Shown: positions 22,536 to 34,864, counted from the first letter of the stretch. The stretch is DNA of 64,000 nt from Moniliophthora roreri (GCA_001466705.2 LATX02000239.1:1-64000), one strand, 5' to 3'. Translations and numbers: made by a program. Notes: generated from the sequence alone by a model not told the origin.

Positions 22536-23960
22536 TCAGCTGTCGTAAGTATTCAAACCATTAAATAATCTCTGCTCTTCCGAAACAGGCATATCAAATT
22601 CCAGATACTGGGTATTGGCTCGTTCGGAAAGGCCTGCGTGGTATACGTGGAGAGCGCGGGCCCGTGCCGCCTCATCCAAAGTATAATTCGTCATTGGGGT
22701 GTCTTGTACACAGTAAAGCTGCGATGCAAAATGCGGGAGTTCATGTACTATCCCTACGCCACCCGGCGGATAGAGTGGAGTAATTGGGACATACACCATT
22801 GGCAGCGTGGCGGGCGACCGGAGTTGTGATGACCCACCACTTGAAGCCTCACCCATGAATGGCTCTGGTGATGACCACATTTGTGTGCCAAGGGATGTTG
22901 CTGGAGGCTCATGCAGTGCTATATAGTCTACCTCACCGTTCCCGTTGGCCAAAGAGGAAGTAACGGCGGTAAGAGGAGACATGTTATAACCGTGGCAATC
23001 TACAGACTGGGCTGGAGAAGTATGCCCTGACATTGGCGACGGTTCATGTTCAGTGGGTGCCTAAAATCTCTGTTAAGTCGCGCTTTGAATTTCGAAAAAC
23101 ACTAATCTTACCGAAGTACCATCAGGATATACTAACTGGTTTGATACGAACGAGGATAAGGACGATGATGGTTCCACAGAGATGCCAGGCTCCTGGTATG
23201 ATGCGGCCCGCCTTATACCTGGTCCTGGCATGCTCTGCGGTGGGCTGAAAGCCGTGTGCAATAAAGAAAACGGGGGCACGGAAATCGACCGTCTTCTAGA
23301 GCATGTCAAAGATGACTGCTCTTTGGGCTCTGGAGACAGGAGGATAGGTGACCTAAAGGCACCTTCAGCTTGCGGAGGTGGGGAGCGACTGTGGATTGTC
23401 CGTCGCAATGGCTTGCGTCTAGAGGCTGGTTTCGACGCGGGACATTTAGATCGTGTATCGGGAATTCGACCTTTTCGCGTCTTGTTGCTCCGAACTGGGC
23501 GATAGCGATAGCCAGGATGTTTCTGTGCGTGCTGAATTTTCTCCTCATCAGCCAAACGCGAGTAACGAGCCTTCTCCTCAGGCGTGAGGCTTCTCCAGGC
23601 TTCCCCGGCACGTTTAGACAGCGTCTTTTCAGCTGTGCTTGGCGAGGCGACGGTAGCCTTCCTACCGCCTCGTGAATGGTCCTGAATGAAGTTGCAGCGA
23701 AAAATGAAGAACGCGTTTCGTGGTCTAGCAACCCATCCTGGGTCACCTTTCCGAGGCCTTGGTGATTCGGGAGTTGCTTCAAAGACTCCGGAGACTGAGG
23801 AAGAGGAGCTTTCCGGTGAGCAGGCGGATTTATAGGAATGAACGGATTGCTCGGGGTTCCGAGCATTGAAGGTGATCATCTGGCAAGACTGGGTATCTGA
23901 AGACACTCCCTGGTCATCATCGCCGTCAGATTGAAGGGGAGTCCAGCCTCGGATGGTCAT
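22536..23960 (-). CDS. HMG-box transcription factor
   Basis: Two exons on the - strand (23960-23112 and 23060-22536) joined by a 51 bp intron give 457 residues. The HMG box spans about residues 80-160, starting RPRNAFFIFRCNFIQ and continuing EAWRSLTPEEKARYSRLADE, with KHPGYRYRP closing the third helix. Between helix 1 and 2 there is a basic insert (GGRKATVASPSTAEK). A very basic, Arg/Ser-rich tract follows, then a low-complexity C-terminal region likely used for activation. This is the sequence-specific MATA-HMG/Sox-like class, a nuclear regulator. In Agaricomycetes such genes regulate sexual development, but nothing here (no pheromone or receptor gene) marks a mating-type locus. Confidence 0.9.
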
Positions 23961-24705
23961 GGTGGTAATACTGGTGAGTCGGAAGGACTGGAAGAAAAGG
24001 ACACGGTGTGTTCAGGGAATTTCCGTCGACTTTTTTAGAGTTCGTTCAAGCCGTGGCATTGGATCAATTTGATCGACATACATTTTCATTTCGATCACGA
24101 CTCGAAATTGTTTAGAGAGTCGCTAAAACTATGACCCTTTTTCTCTCCTGGCCTGTAAAGCCGACAAAAATGCGGTCTCGAAACGGATATCTTCAGGGAT
24201 AAATCTATTTTGTGAATAATTTCGAGCTTTTAGGGCGGTCAACGGTCTCGAAACAAAGCCATACCGGATTGCTGGTACCAAGGCCTATCTGTATCTGAGA
24301 CCTTGTCTAAGAGCAGGGCCTCATGCAGGCACCGTCATTATTATTATACTCGCATGGCAACCTTGCGCGTGGAGATTGGCCTCGATCTATTGCAGTTTTT
24401 TCCGTCCTTGTCTGGGAAAGCATCGAGAGACGGTACACCAGTCCGAGGCGTTTGGGTCCGTCAATAGGGGGTTTTGACCAACGAGGCTCACATTTCTCCT
24501 AAACGGGGTAAGAGTCTGAAGCAAGGGGCAACGACCACGAGACCTCAGTCAGCTCTCTCTTATTATGTGTGTTGCCGCAGTGAAAACATTGAATTCTGAA
24601 GCTCTGAAGATCAGATGAGATTACAAGTCAGACATAGGCAGGTGTACACAGACAGGAGACTTCAACGAACAGGAAATTACATTACTGGAAACCGAAAGAG
24701 TGAAA
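23961..24705. other. intergenic
   Basis: Promoter side of the HMG-box gene and 3' flank of the next gene. No coding sequence recognised. Confidence 0.5.
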
Positions 24706-26280
24706 CTACAACCTATTTTGCGTTCGAAGTGAAAGGTTTGCCCATTTGAGGCTCCTTTTTAACGTCTCTCGAACAGAAGATTGATTGGAAGTTGATGCAG
24801 CTGCCGATGCACCAGGGCTAGGAGTCCTCGAGTTGCGCGAAGATATGTACTCTGAAGCAACCGTTCGAATACTTGAGACGGTCTCCTCGCAACGGCTTTT
24901 CGCGATCTTGGGTGCACGATCGGTACTTTCCGCCTTGGTATCAACCTCCCCATCTCCGAGGACGTCTTCTCTAGCCCTCTTTTTGCCTGCCGCTCGGTCT
25001 AAAACGGCCTCCTTTTCATTTTCAAACTGTACGGGTGGTCCGCCCGAACCGCTACCACCACCACGAGATTCGATTTGGGACGCAGGGGTAGAATTACCCT
25101 TGGGTTTTGGGCCCCAAGCACTGTCCCAGAATATTTCAGGATTTGAAGTGCCGTAAAACGCGTTTTGGCGGCGCAGGGGACGAGTAAGTGCCCTTTCCCT
25201 CGCTTCCTTGAGCTTCTGGTGCCTCTCCACTCCATCCTGGAACCATTTATGGCATGCCACCTCCGCGTCCTTTTGCGCTGCCGTCTTCTGGTGCTCAGGA
25301 AGAGATATGTTGGCTCGCATCTCTCTGAGTTCGGCGGCCACTAGAGGTTCCTGAATCTCTTTGGGGAGAGGATGGGGGCGGGCAGCGCCGGGAAGGCCGA
25401 GACCGAATTTGATGTGACGAAGCTCTGAGGCATCAGGATGGACACTCGATGAAGACGATGCAGATGGGGGGGAGGCGGATGGTGGTTTAAAGCTTGTAGA
25501 CTCACCCATGCCAAAAGCTGAAGGAGTAGTGTCGGGAATACCTATGTTGAGCTCGATGGGCTCTTGAGAACTCGATTCGGAACTCGGTACGAACTTCACC
25601 GTGAACGGAAGGTTCACGAGAGTCTTCCCAGAAGGAGCTTTCTCTTGTTTAAGAGTGAAGGGCTCGTCGGCTGACGGTTGATTGGATCCCGGGATATGAA
25701 GCTGCTCTATCTGCTGCTCGGCTATTCCGTCATAAGCAACCGCCGGTTGTGAGCTAGGACCAGCTGGGTTGACACATTCCACCACCTCAATAGGGTTCTT
25801 CCTGTTGAAGAATCAGATATGGCCCATTAACATTTTCTCCTGTATAACTCACCGTGCATTCAGCATTATTGATCGGAGAAGCTCTGCCCTACAGGACCAT
25901 AATGATTATTTATATTAATGACCATTGAGAGGCAGGGCGACTCACATGTATGGCTGGATCGACTGCATATCAAGAGGCATAGTCTCTAGAACGATCTGGA
26001 TGAAGGTTTTCAAGGGCGATGGTATTTGTTCAGGATATTCTTCCAGCATAGTGCTGAAGAGAAAGCGGGAAAGCTCAAGATGACGAAAGGCAAGCTGACG
26101 ATGTTCATCCAATGACTCGGGCTTCGCTATGGCTGGAGCATCGTGGAGTTCCCAGCGAGAGATCTTGGAAGGCGTGCCAGAGTGTTGTCTGGCAGGAGCT
26201 CTGGAGGGAGTGTTGGCAGATGTACTGGCGGTGCTGGCACCTGTCGGAGCAGCGTGTTGGGGGTTTACAGGACGAACCAT
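24706..26280 (-). CDS. conserved fungal protein of unknown function
   Basis: Three exons on the - strand: 26280-25946, 25888-25853 (only 36 nt) and 25801-24706, in phase, 488 residues. The N-terminal part after a Ser/Thr/Ala-rich leader looks folded and helical (HRQLAFRHLELSRFLFSTML, then LETMPLDMQSIQPYM). The remainder is mostly disordered and Ser/Pro-rich, with a helical charged block (RANISLPEHQKTAAQKDAEV) and basic clusters that could be nuclear localisation signals (GKKRARED). No catalytic motif or membrane segment seen. I do not recognise a family. Confidence 0.75.
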
Positions 26281-26371
26281 GATGGTAGTTGATGATCAAG
26301 ATAGGGTGAATTTATTGTGGACACTATCCGTCGCCTGCTTTGTTATATACATTTGGGCAGTTGAAGCTTGG

Positions 26372-27102
26372 GATAATAGGTGCCGAGGCCATTCGGAGGT
26401 TTGGACAAAAACTCGGCCTAAAGGGTCCAACAGCCGTTCCGGATTTGGACAAAAACTGGCCCGTGCGGAAGCCAGATCCAGGTTTGGACAAGAACAGATG
26501 TCATTGTACACTTGAATAGGTAGGTACTTGGTACTGGAGCGCCGCATCAGACCACAATGGCCACCCGTATAGGACAATGGTGCCACAAACACAAGAGATT
26601 AGCACGTATGTTTGTAAATGAAAGATTGTCTTTTTTGCTACCCTTTGCTACCTATCTGATTACTCCATGTTATCCATAATTGACCTCACCAGGCAGCCTG
26701 GCGACGAGTGGAGAACTCTTGCGTACAATCCAGTTACCTCCGAGCCTGAAGGATTTCCTTCACCCCAGATTCCAGTTACCGAGTTTATCACGTTAAAGAC
26801 TTCAGGAAGCGCAACAACAGTGAGGAAATAAGCTGAAATGATTGTTATTTGGCACTATCGACTCCCGAGTGTACATACATATTTTTTTTTACCTCTACCC
26901 AGAAACATTCAGATAGGTAAAATTAGACGTTTGGAGGTTTTTGGCAATTTTTGGCGATCTTTTAGAGGCCGTTACGCTGGTTTGGACAAAGGTTGGCCGT
27001 TCGGCGGTTTGGACAAAAAGCTGGCGAGAGGCCCCAAAAGTGGGTGTGGACAAAAACTGGCCATTTTGCCAAGATTTCCGAACGGCCTCGGCACCTATTA
27101 TC
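26372..27102. mobile_element. non-autonomous DNA element with GATAATAGGTGCCGAGGCC ends
   Basis: The left end GATAATAGGTGCCGAGGCC (26372-26390) recurs as an exact inverted copy at 27084-27102, and similarity extends a few bases further (TTCGGA). Just inside the ends lie repeats of TTTGGACAAAAACTGGCC: about 26399, 26453 and 26483 on the left, and about 26979, 27007 and 27045 on the right. Such subterminal repeats are typical transposase-binding sites. No transposase is present and no certain target duplication was seen. Open frames across it are not genes. Confidence 0.75.
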
Positions 27103-28665
27103 GGGGGTCCTGCTTGCGCCACAGACCGACACAATTATGTCCAAAATAATCCCGAAGTAGGAAAGGCTTAGGTCCTGCTTAGGTCCTCCATCAAGCGGTC
27201 TAATTATCCTGAATATCTGCTTCTTTATTGTTGAGAATCTGATCTGACAATGAAATTGTCATATACCAAGGGCCAGGGGCCTGTAAACAGGTACTATCAT
27301 TGTAGCAGTGTTTAAAAATTGCATCTGCTCACTTCCACATCGCTCCCATGGACCCAAAAACCTTCGGGATTACTCGCGACAGTATTCCTCTGTATGACTG
27401 TGTGTTTATTTCAATAAATTTCGGTGTACTGGTAGTTCAAAAATTCATTCTTTCGTCGAAAAATCACTGATTTTGCATTAGCTCGACATTCATTCGGGCG
27501 CTACGTGAGGTTCTGGGGTAAAATACATCCAATTATCTTTCCTTAGGTATTTTTGGCTTAGAAATGTAATTAGGGCCCTGTACACCCACTGGGGCTCATA
27601 CAGGAGGGTGTTTAAAAGCAACCATCAATGAGCGTGACAGGAGGATCAGGCGGACTTTGAATGCTGCTGCAGTACATATAGTTTCTTGAACCGAAATCGA
27701 GACGTGCCCGTCGCGAACGGACTTTGTATTTGATGCCGGGAGTCGGCACTGTGACATTTTGTGACTGATTTTTTCAAACACCCACACCTAGCGGCGGCAT
27801 GCTGGTCCCTCAAAATCCCGTCACTGAATGTGTACCAGATCTGTTTTACAACTAGTACAGATGCTAAAGAACCCATATAACAATGCCGAAGGGGATATGT
27901 TGACGGGAAGCTATAATCCAAGGTGCGTTTTCAAAAAATTTTAAACGTTAGCTCTTTTCGATTGTGACACTGGACGCAGGACAGCAGTAGCCCATATGCC
28001 CCGGTCTGCCTCATGTCTTCCACTGTTCTTCCATTTTTCTTGAATGGAAGACATGAGGCGGACCGGGGCATATGGGCTACTGCCCTGGTCAATGCTAGTC
28101 TCCTGTAAGCAGACTCAATCGCTCGTTCCTCGCTGTAGGTCAATGCGTCCGGTGTGAGAGGACCTTTGAAGCGCTTGCACTGTGCAATGTCCGACGGTTA
28201 GTTACATGAACAGGCACAGAGGAGAATTTGACTTGCAACTGGTGCCCTGAGCCAAACAAGCAGCACTTCTGTGGACAAGGTCTGGTTTATTAAGGGCAAT
28301 TTCGAACACGCTGGATATGCGAGAACGATGCCACGTTCACGCATACAGTTTCTAGCACTCGAGACGGCGTCCAAGCGTCTTCTCGTGATTGTGGGGGTTA
28401 TGACTGCCTATTTTTGCTATATTAGTTTTAGATTGCCGTTTCCAATTTATGTCGCGGTCCTTTCTGATGATGTTGGACCTTGGCGACAAGGAAGCCATTA
28501 AGCGTGAGTTGAAAGGTGTTGAATACTCTTCGTTAAATAAACTGGGTGGGGAAGGTGGTCCTGATTATATGCTTGTGAAAAATCTCTTGTCGATAAGGAG
28601 CTCATGTAGATGAATACACCCGGTAATAGTGAACCAGTAAGATAGTTTGCATGATAAATGCATAA
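27103..28665. other. intergenic with one hairpin, no gene
   Basis: AT-rich sequence with short chance open frames only. The one striking feature is the long hairpin at 27985-28082. The right end leads into the 3' end of the SUMO-like gene. Confidence 0.5.
27985..28082. repeat. 38 bp inverted repeat with 22 bp loop
   Basis: CAGTAGCCCATATGCCCCGG and the following 18 bases (27985-28022) are repeated inverted at 28045-28082 with a single mismatch. The transcript of either strand would form a strong hairpin. It may be a tiny MITE, a recombination product, or a small-RNA precursor; sequence alone does not decide. Confidence 0.85.
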
Positions 28666-29151
28666 TCAAAATGCACCACCGCCTTCCTGTCGTTCGGAGT
28701 CAGTATTGTAAGTCTAAAACTTAAATGCACATTCGCACCTGCCACAAGAAAGCTTGAATCTCATCTCCATCCTCCATTTCCCTCTGCGCAGGCGTCTCAT
28801 ACTCGTGCACTCGTTCGCCGTCATAAGTGAATCTCAGCGTGCCTGATCACTCAGTGCGCGAAGTGAGCAGGCAGACATGCAATGGAGTGGCCAGAAGCCT
28901 CACCAGGATCTTTTTGAAAGCTCTTCTAAGCTGAATGTCGGCGGTAATAGCGGTGTAATTGTCAAGCGACATACCGTGGCAGCATCGAATACTCTCTTGA
29001 GGTTCGTGGTGGGTTTGACCTTGACTTGGATTGCTGTAGAGTCCGTCTCTTTCATTCAACAAAGGGGCGTGTACGCAATATTGAACTTACAAACGTCGTT
29101 CAAGGTGATAGTCAGGGTCAGCTTGGGTTTCTCATCAGGTTCGGCAGACAT
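28666..29151 (-). CDS. SUMO-like protein (tandem copy)
   Basis: Five exons on the - strand: 29151-29091, 29033-28975, 28925-28904, 28842-28739 and 28686-28666, encoding 88 residues. It starts MSAEPDEKPKLTLTITLND. The beta-grasp body contains SIQVKVKPTTNLKRVFDAAT, KDPGTLRFTYDGERV and EMEDGDEIQAFL, and it ends WQEGGGAF. The di-glycine needed for conjugation is kept, with a very short tail for the SUMO protease to remove. It shares the first eleven residues and most intron positions with the gene just upstream (29387-29974), so it is a tandem duplicate. Differences at ETPAQREMEDG and the LWQ end suggest divergence of function. A TATATATATA run lies about 45 bp upstream of the start. Confidence 0.82.
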
Positions 29152-29386
29152 GGTAACTGAAAGATGGACGAGTAGGGCTGAAACGTCGATGAGACGCGTA
29201 TATATATATGATAGGGACGCGACGGGCGAAGAAGATGGGGGCGGAAGAAAGGAATATGGTGTGACCCTTTATCTGCGTGACGGACACGGTAGAATAGCAC
29301 GTGGAAGAGATTCCAACATCGAACCATGAAAATACAGCGTTGAATAGAAGATCCTAGATTACAAGCCGAGAAGGAGTAAAGGAAAG

Positions 29387-29974
29387 CTAGTGTGAAGGAG
29401 AGTCCGAGCGTAACCTAGAATTTCGACACGATCCGCCGCCAACCTGTTGCGTTGTGTCAAGATACATCAGTCAATCGTGAACAGAATGAGATGAAACATT
29501 CGCACCTGCTCCAGGAATGCATCCACCTGGTCTCCATCTTCCATTCCGAGCTTGTTTTTTGGTGAGCACCGGCATAGAGCGTAAAACATAGCACCTACCG
29601 ATCCTGGGGTGTCCTCTGCGCTGATCCTCGTGCCGTCATAATGAAATTTCAGTGTCCCTGCGTTGGTTCATGATGAATTTGCGATTCAAATGCGGGAGAT
29701 TTCGTCACAGGCTATACCTGGATCTTTTCCAAACTTTTTCTATGTATAAAGGACCAGATGTTTTAGCGATGTCAAGAACACAAGATTTTCAAGGCGCACC
29801 TCAGCTGCATCAAAGATCTTTTTGAACGTCATCGTCGCTTTAACTTTGACTTGTATCGCTGTTAACCGTAGGTTTCGTGAATTAAACAATTCAAAGAAAA
29901 CACATGTGCTTACACGTTCCCTCGTGCGTTAGAGTGAGGTTAAGCTTGGGCTTTTCATCAGGTTCAGCTGACAT
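29387..29974 (-). CDS. SUMO (Smt3-like) protein
   Basis: Six exons on the - strand: 29974-29914, 29858-29800, 29739-29718, 29657-29599, 29550-29506 and 29443-29387, total 100 residues. The sequence reads MSAEPDEKPKLNLTLTHEGT at the start, then SIQVKVKATMTFKKIFDAAE, KKFGKDPGTLKFHYDGTRI, LGMEDGDQVDAFLEQVGG, followed by a tail of about 15 residues ending in PSH. This is the classic SUMO pattern: a flexible N-terminus, beta-grasp fold, and a C-terminal GG that is exposed by a SUMO protease before attachment to target lysines. Exons 1-3 have the same lengths (61, 59, 22 nt) as in the paralog at 28666. This copy is closer to the canonical protein. Confidence 0.9.
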
Positions 29975-30756
29975 CAGGAGAGAGTATTGAGGTGGATGTG
30001 GTTAGAAAGGGATCTATGGAACCGCGTTTCGACGCGACTGGGTTGGGAAAAGGAAGAGTGGGAGGGTGACCTTGTCACTCGAGTTCGTGACACGACGTGT
30101 GTAACCTCTGCCACTTTACGTGTGATCGATATTCCCTATTTTCGACCCACACGGTACCTCATAGGTCCTCATGGTACTCGGTACCGCCAATCCTCTCAGG
30201 ATCCAATTCCGCGCCTTTCGATGGTTTCGACTTTACTAGGGTATTTCGGATGGCCTGTGACCTGTGACTTGTCCATCCGGACTCAATAATTCGGACGCAT
30301 GGAGGCCTGGCGGTCCGTGACCGCCGAAGATTTTCGGATTTTAACCGGTCGAATACGAGGCGGCGGAATTCGGACCGGCCCTACTATCGATGACCTAGAA
30401 GTCCAAACCCGAATGGGAAAGGTGGCGGGGACACCCTCCTTCCTTTTTCGGAGCGATACTTTTGATGCTTTGCTGTCATTACTCCGCCTTCTCCGCTCTG
30501 ATTTGAACGTATGTAGAAAATACTTTGTATGTTTTGGCCGTCCACTGCATATAAAAAGACATATAATGTCATACTACAGTAAATATGAGCTTTTGTCACA
30601 AATTTCCTGAAGGCAGAATATTCATATGTTCTTGCTGCAACTCCATTGACATCTTAATTAATTTTGACAGGTTGTTCTGTCTGAGATCTGTAGACCTGAT
30701 GAGTTAGCATTGCTGAGGGATCTGCAGATTGAAAGACATGTTTCTGCCCACCTCTG
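29975..30756. other. intergenic, left border of transposon-rich block
   Basis: Contains the SUMO promoter region, then sequence without recognisable genes. Base composition shifts to AT-rich at about 30.55 kb, which probably marks the beginning of the transposon block. Confidence 0.5.
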
Positions 30757-31992
30757 ATGCAAGCACAAGATGTGACCATGGCAAATGTGACACGTAAAAC
30801 CAGCAGAAAAACTCACAAAAAGTCTACCTCTGCCACATCTTCTGCATCTTCTCATAATGCGGGGAAATGCACACTGGGTATTCAATTCACCTATGTAACA
30901 CCCACAGAAGCACAGGAGGGCTTAGATCCTAAACACACTTGTCAAAATGCTGCATTACCAGTTTGGGTGCAGGCATCAGCAGTCTACCTTGGGGAGCTTG
31001 ACTTGACGAAGGATCAGCATGCCTCACTTGACATGCTTTATGCAAGTGATGGCCAGGGTATTGAGACATATGATTTTGTAGTTGCAGGGCCAGAGGAAGA
31101 CAGGTCACAGGAGGAAGCAGCTGCACTCATAGCATCACACAGACTCACCTGTGAAGCTCAGGACAAGATCGACAATCAATAGAGTGGGAAATGGTCAAAG
31201 GCAGGTGATATCACAAAGGTTCTACTACAATGGTATGTGAATATTGTATTGAATATTGAAACAAGTGTGTCTTACCATGTCAAACCCAGTGATTGTAGAT
31301 ATGACCATACCTATGCAGGGTCCAAGAAGTGGAATAATCCTGTTCCATTTACTGGCTGTCTTGCACATGTGGAACTCACCTACCAGACCACTACAAAGAA
31401 AATCTACTGGATTTGTAGTTACTTCAAGCATAATAATGCATGCAAGGAAGCAACACCCACTCATATTCCACAAGAAAATGTCTATCCTGCTGTCTACTGA
31501 CTTGCCCTGTCTCAGCTTTTGAGTGGCATTGCATTGTCCCACATATGGAAAGTCAATCAAAAGATGTATAATGCAAGGGAATATCCTGGAATGGACATGC
31601 ATCTAAGTCAGTGGCACTACCATTACCTTTTGATAAAGGAAGACACAAGGTCACTTTGCTGTCAGTTCCATTGCCTACAAGAGATAGACTCAGAGGAGGG
31701 TTCGAGTATCAACATCCATGAGTGGCTGGCTCCTGGATCTGGAAAATACAATGCTACTCTTACCAAAGCAGTGTTTCATTATAAAGCCTGGACTGTGAAC
31801 AATGATCAGGTTGAGGTCTGTGTGGCGATGGATGAGATGAAGGAGGCAGCTTGGAAATATATGTCAAGTAGGCAGGTGGTGATGGATGGGACATTTGGCA
31901 CCTGTAGCAGGTACCTTTTGGCAAAAAACACTGATGAAGAGGCAGTGACTCTATCTGCTATAAAGGACTTCTATACACTATCTCCACTCTAA
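30757..31992 (+). pseudogene. Mutator-like (MULE) transposase, N-terminal part, two in-frame stops
   Basis: One reading frame runs through about 410 codons with only two stops (TAG at 31180-31182 and TGA at 31498-31500). Parts include a basic N-terminus, a Cys/His-containing region (NIVLNIETSVSYHVKPSD, then KIYWICSYFKHNNACKEATP), and the start of the MULE catalytic domain: SSRQVVMDGTFGTCSRYLL, with the first catalytic Asp in MDGTFG. After SRYLL the similarity ends abruptly, where another sequence appears inserted. The rest of the transposase resumes around 34497. It is a recently disabled element. Confidence 0.72.
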
Positions 31993-34490
31993 AAATGCTC
32001 TTTAAAAAGGGGCTTCTGCAACTAAGAGCTGCTACTAAACTCACACACACACACAACACACACCAAAACCCACAATAGAGGCTTCTATGAGTCATAAAAT
32101 ACTATATAAGTCCACTGGGAGACTGAGTCTGTCTCAAGTGTAATTTGGGGTGCAAAGGGGACAGAACCCTTTTAAACTTTCAATTGACCAGCTTGAGTTG
32201 GTATACAGTTGTAGAGTCTAAAGACTCTGGTTAGGATGACTCAAGTATTGTACTCAAGGGTCACAAAGTATAAGTTTTTAAAATGAGTGGTTTATTAGTT
32301 GGTTTGTAACTGAAGGTATACAGTGAGGCAAGATATATATATATAAATCTCAGCTCTACTAGAAGCGATGACTGGCAAGTGCATAGACTTGGTCTATGAA
32401 AGCTGCATGGAGGTCTAAATCGACGCTGCACAGAGCTATAGTGTGCAAGTACCAGTCAGTGCTTGAGCCTGCATCTACAAGTACAGCTCTTTATATACAG
32501 AATGATAATTGGTAGTAAAAAAAAATAAAAGATAAATGAGTGTGGTCTAGTTTAGAGTATAAATCATATGTGTCTATGCATAAAAGTCTGATTCTGCATA
32601 GCAATTAGCTATGCTGGGTATATTTAGTGACCAAGCGGTCAGTTTATTAATTTTAGACCCTGCATGGAGCATTGCTGGGTCAAAGGATCCTTCCATATAG
32701 TTACTTCTGCATAGCCACTAGTTCTGGACTGGTTTATATATATATGAGAACATTTCCTGTCCTGCTGGTTTACTTCCACATAGCCGCTTTCTACTATTGG
32801 ATTGGTGGATATCATGGTCTAGACATCTATTGTATTCAATCTCCTTCCATCCCACATACAACCTTATAGGTTGCTATATCCACCTGGGAGTGTCTCCAAA
32901 GCTCCACATAGGAACAAGTTCCAACCATGTACTAGTTTTGATAGTAATAACACAACAACAAGTCTCTTGACACATTATTATGCAATGTGATTGCAAAGCA
33001 AACAATCTAATGCACTTGGACTGTGGATCCCGCTGATATCTATTCCTTTGTATTTAGAATTAGTGGTTTTCTGGCCTGTTTTTATTGACTAAGGATCCTC
33101 ACAGCAATGCTTCACTGTAATATAGAGGGCCAGTATAGTCTACTGACTTTATCTAAATTGTGCTACAGTGTCAATTATTAGACTTGTTAGACTTGGTGCT
33201 TAAAGCTTTAGATGCCATATTAGAGCTCTTGGGTGATCAGGTCACATGAATATCACATGTACTCTGGGCTCTTTTTCTAGTATTTGACACGAAAAGTGCA
33301 CAATTTCATGTCTAGGCCAAAATTAGCACATCACAGACAACTGCTGGAAATTGTTTTGCAAAGAAAACCAATAACTAGACTGACAACTTTTTTCTTAGAA
33401 AAGAGACACATTTTAGCAACTGTGTGAGAATACTTTAGAAGGATTATGTAAGCTATATATATTTCAACTTGCCTTAGCTAGAGCTATATAATGGTACTAA
33501 AAATAATGTTATCTGACATTGTTTGATATAGTAATGCTGTAATATGCACTACTAGATACACACTGGACTATACTGGAGCATGCTGGAGAGGCTGTAATAT
33601 AGGTAATTTGGATCAGTATGTTCTGTTATATTATAGAATGCCTTTCCTGTGATTTTGAAAGCATAATTATGTTAAAAGTAGCACAATAAATAGGTAAACA
33701 ACCTGTATGTGCAGGATATAGTATTGATACTATTCATATGAGTTTTCCTGATGACCAATCTTTNAATTTGGATGGGCTGAATCATGGTCAGAACTTCTCT
33801 ATTGATGTACTGATGAGGACTATATACTTACCCAAGCATTCACAGCACTCTAATATACTTTTTACAGAGCATAATTGTTGTACAAATAATTTAGCCAGTA
33901 ATCATGGAATAGCTCCTCAGGAGATGATTACTGTACCAAGGCGACTTCAGATTCGAGTTCAGCAACCCAAAAAAGGGTAGGGAGCAACCTTTGGGTATAT
34001 CAATAGCATCATATTCAATGGGTGTTCAGAAAGCCTCAAAAAACCACTTGTATGTGGATATCTTCACAGGCAGTAATCCAGGCCTCATGGGACCATCAGA
34101 ATCGAATTCAGAGCATCAAATAACATGGGAATACACCCCAGGATCATCAGGATCTATACATTTCTCAGTCAGAAAAGCACACTGTCTGTTAAATGCTTAA
34201 ACATGATATGCACCCAATACTACCATTTACAATAAACTTGACATACTCATATATCAAGCTATACTGCATGGATACACATGACCCAGGACTCATTTCCAAT
34301 GTTATTTAATGCTCCAAATTCGATTCTGATGGNTCAGAAAGCCTCAAAAAACCACTTGTATGTGGATATCTTCACAGGCAGTAATCCAGGCCTCATGGGA
34401 CCATCAGAATCGAATTCAGAGCATCAAATAACATGGGAGTACACCCCAGGATCATCAGGATCTATACATTTTTCAGTCAGAAAAGCACAC
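31993..34490. other. AT-rich insertion inside the transposase, with gaps
   Basis: About 2.5 kb without coding sequence separates two halves of the transposase. It contains a (CA)n microsatellite at about 32041-32064, a short TA tract near 32335, and N characters at 33764 and 34333. A 159 bp block is duplicated around the second N (34026-34184 and 34334-34492). It is probably a non-autonomous element inserted into the transposase, imperfectly assembled. Confidence 0.5.
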
Positions 34491-34492
34491 TG
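34026..34492. repeat. 159 bp direct duplication around an N (34026-34184, 34334-34492)
   Basis: Both copies begin TCAGAAAGCCTC and end GCACACTG, with two differences. The second starts directly after the N at 34333. The position at the N suggests a scaffold join with overlapping ends rather than a true tandem repeat. Confidence 0.8.
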
Positions 34493-34496
34493 GTAA

Positions 34497-34864
34497 AAGC
34501 AGAATCCCAAGTTGTTCAATCAGATCTGCTGCCTGATGACCCTGCATATGACAGAGCCCTTGCCTTCCTCAGGTACATGTGGGAATACTGGTTGTCTTAT
34601 GGGAATTCAGATGACCTGTGGAAGAGCTGGTCAGATCATGGTCTCAAGATAGCAGCTCAGATGCTTGGTTGCCCAGTCAAGAAAGTCCTACACACCACAA
34701 ACCACCTCGAATCATTCAACTGTGTTCTGAAGTATAAGCATTTACCTCAGGCTCAGCATGGTGGTCACAGGCTTCAGTTTAATGTCCTGGTAATGTTCAT
34801 TGTTAATGACATGCTTCCATCCATATTTCTAGAATGTTGTTTGATCTCCCAGAAGTGTAATTGA
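34497..34864 (+). pseudogene. Mutator-like transposase, C-terminal catalytic part
   Basis: The frame reads DDPAYDRALAFLRYMWEYWL, then TTNHLESFNCVLKYKHLPQA and GGHRLQFNVLVMFIVNDMLP. This matches the region after the DDE core in basidiomycete MULE transposases, where a conserved THNHLE/TNNHLE-type motif holds the last catalytic Glu. It stops at TGA 34862-34864. Sequence to about 35128 continues in a related but broken frame (ISNQQISHPKLLQDSSRITL) until the left 309 bp repeat begins. Confidence 0.65.

Noticed and set aside
24785..25156. Open frame of 123 codons on the + strand
   Set aside because: It is antisense to the well-supported exon 24706-25801 on the - strand and has no own features.
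26129..27171. Several + strand open frames of 76-128 codons
   Set aside because: They run across the start of a real gene or through the element with TTTGGACAAA repeats; the proteins are repeat-derived.
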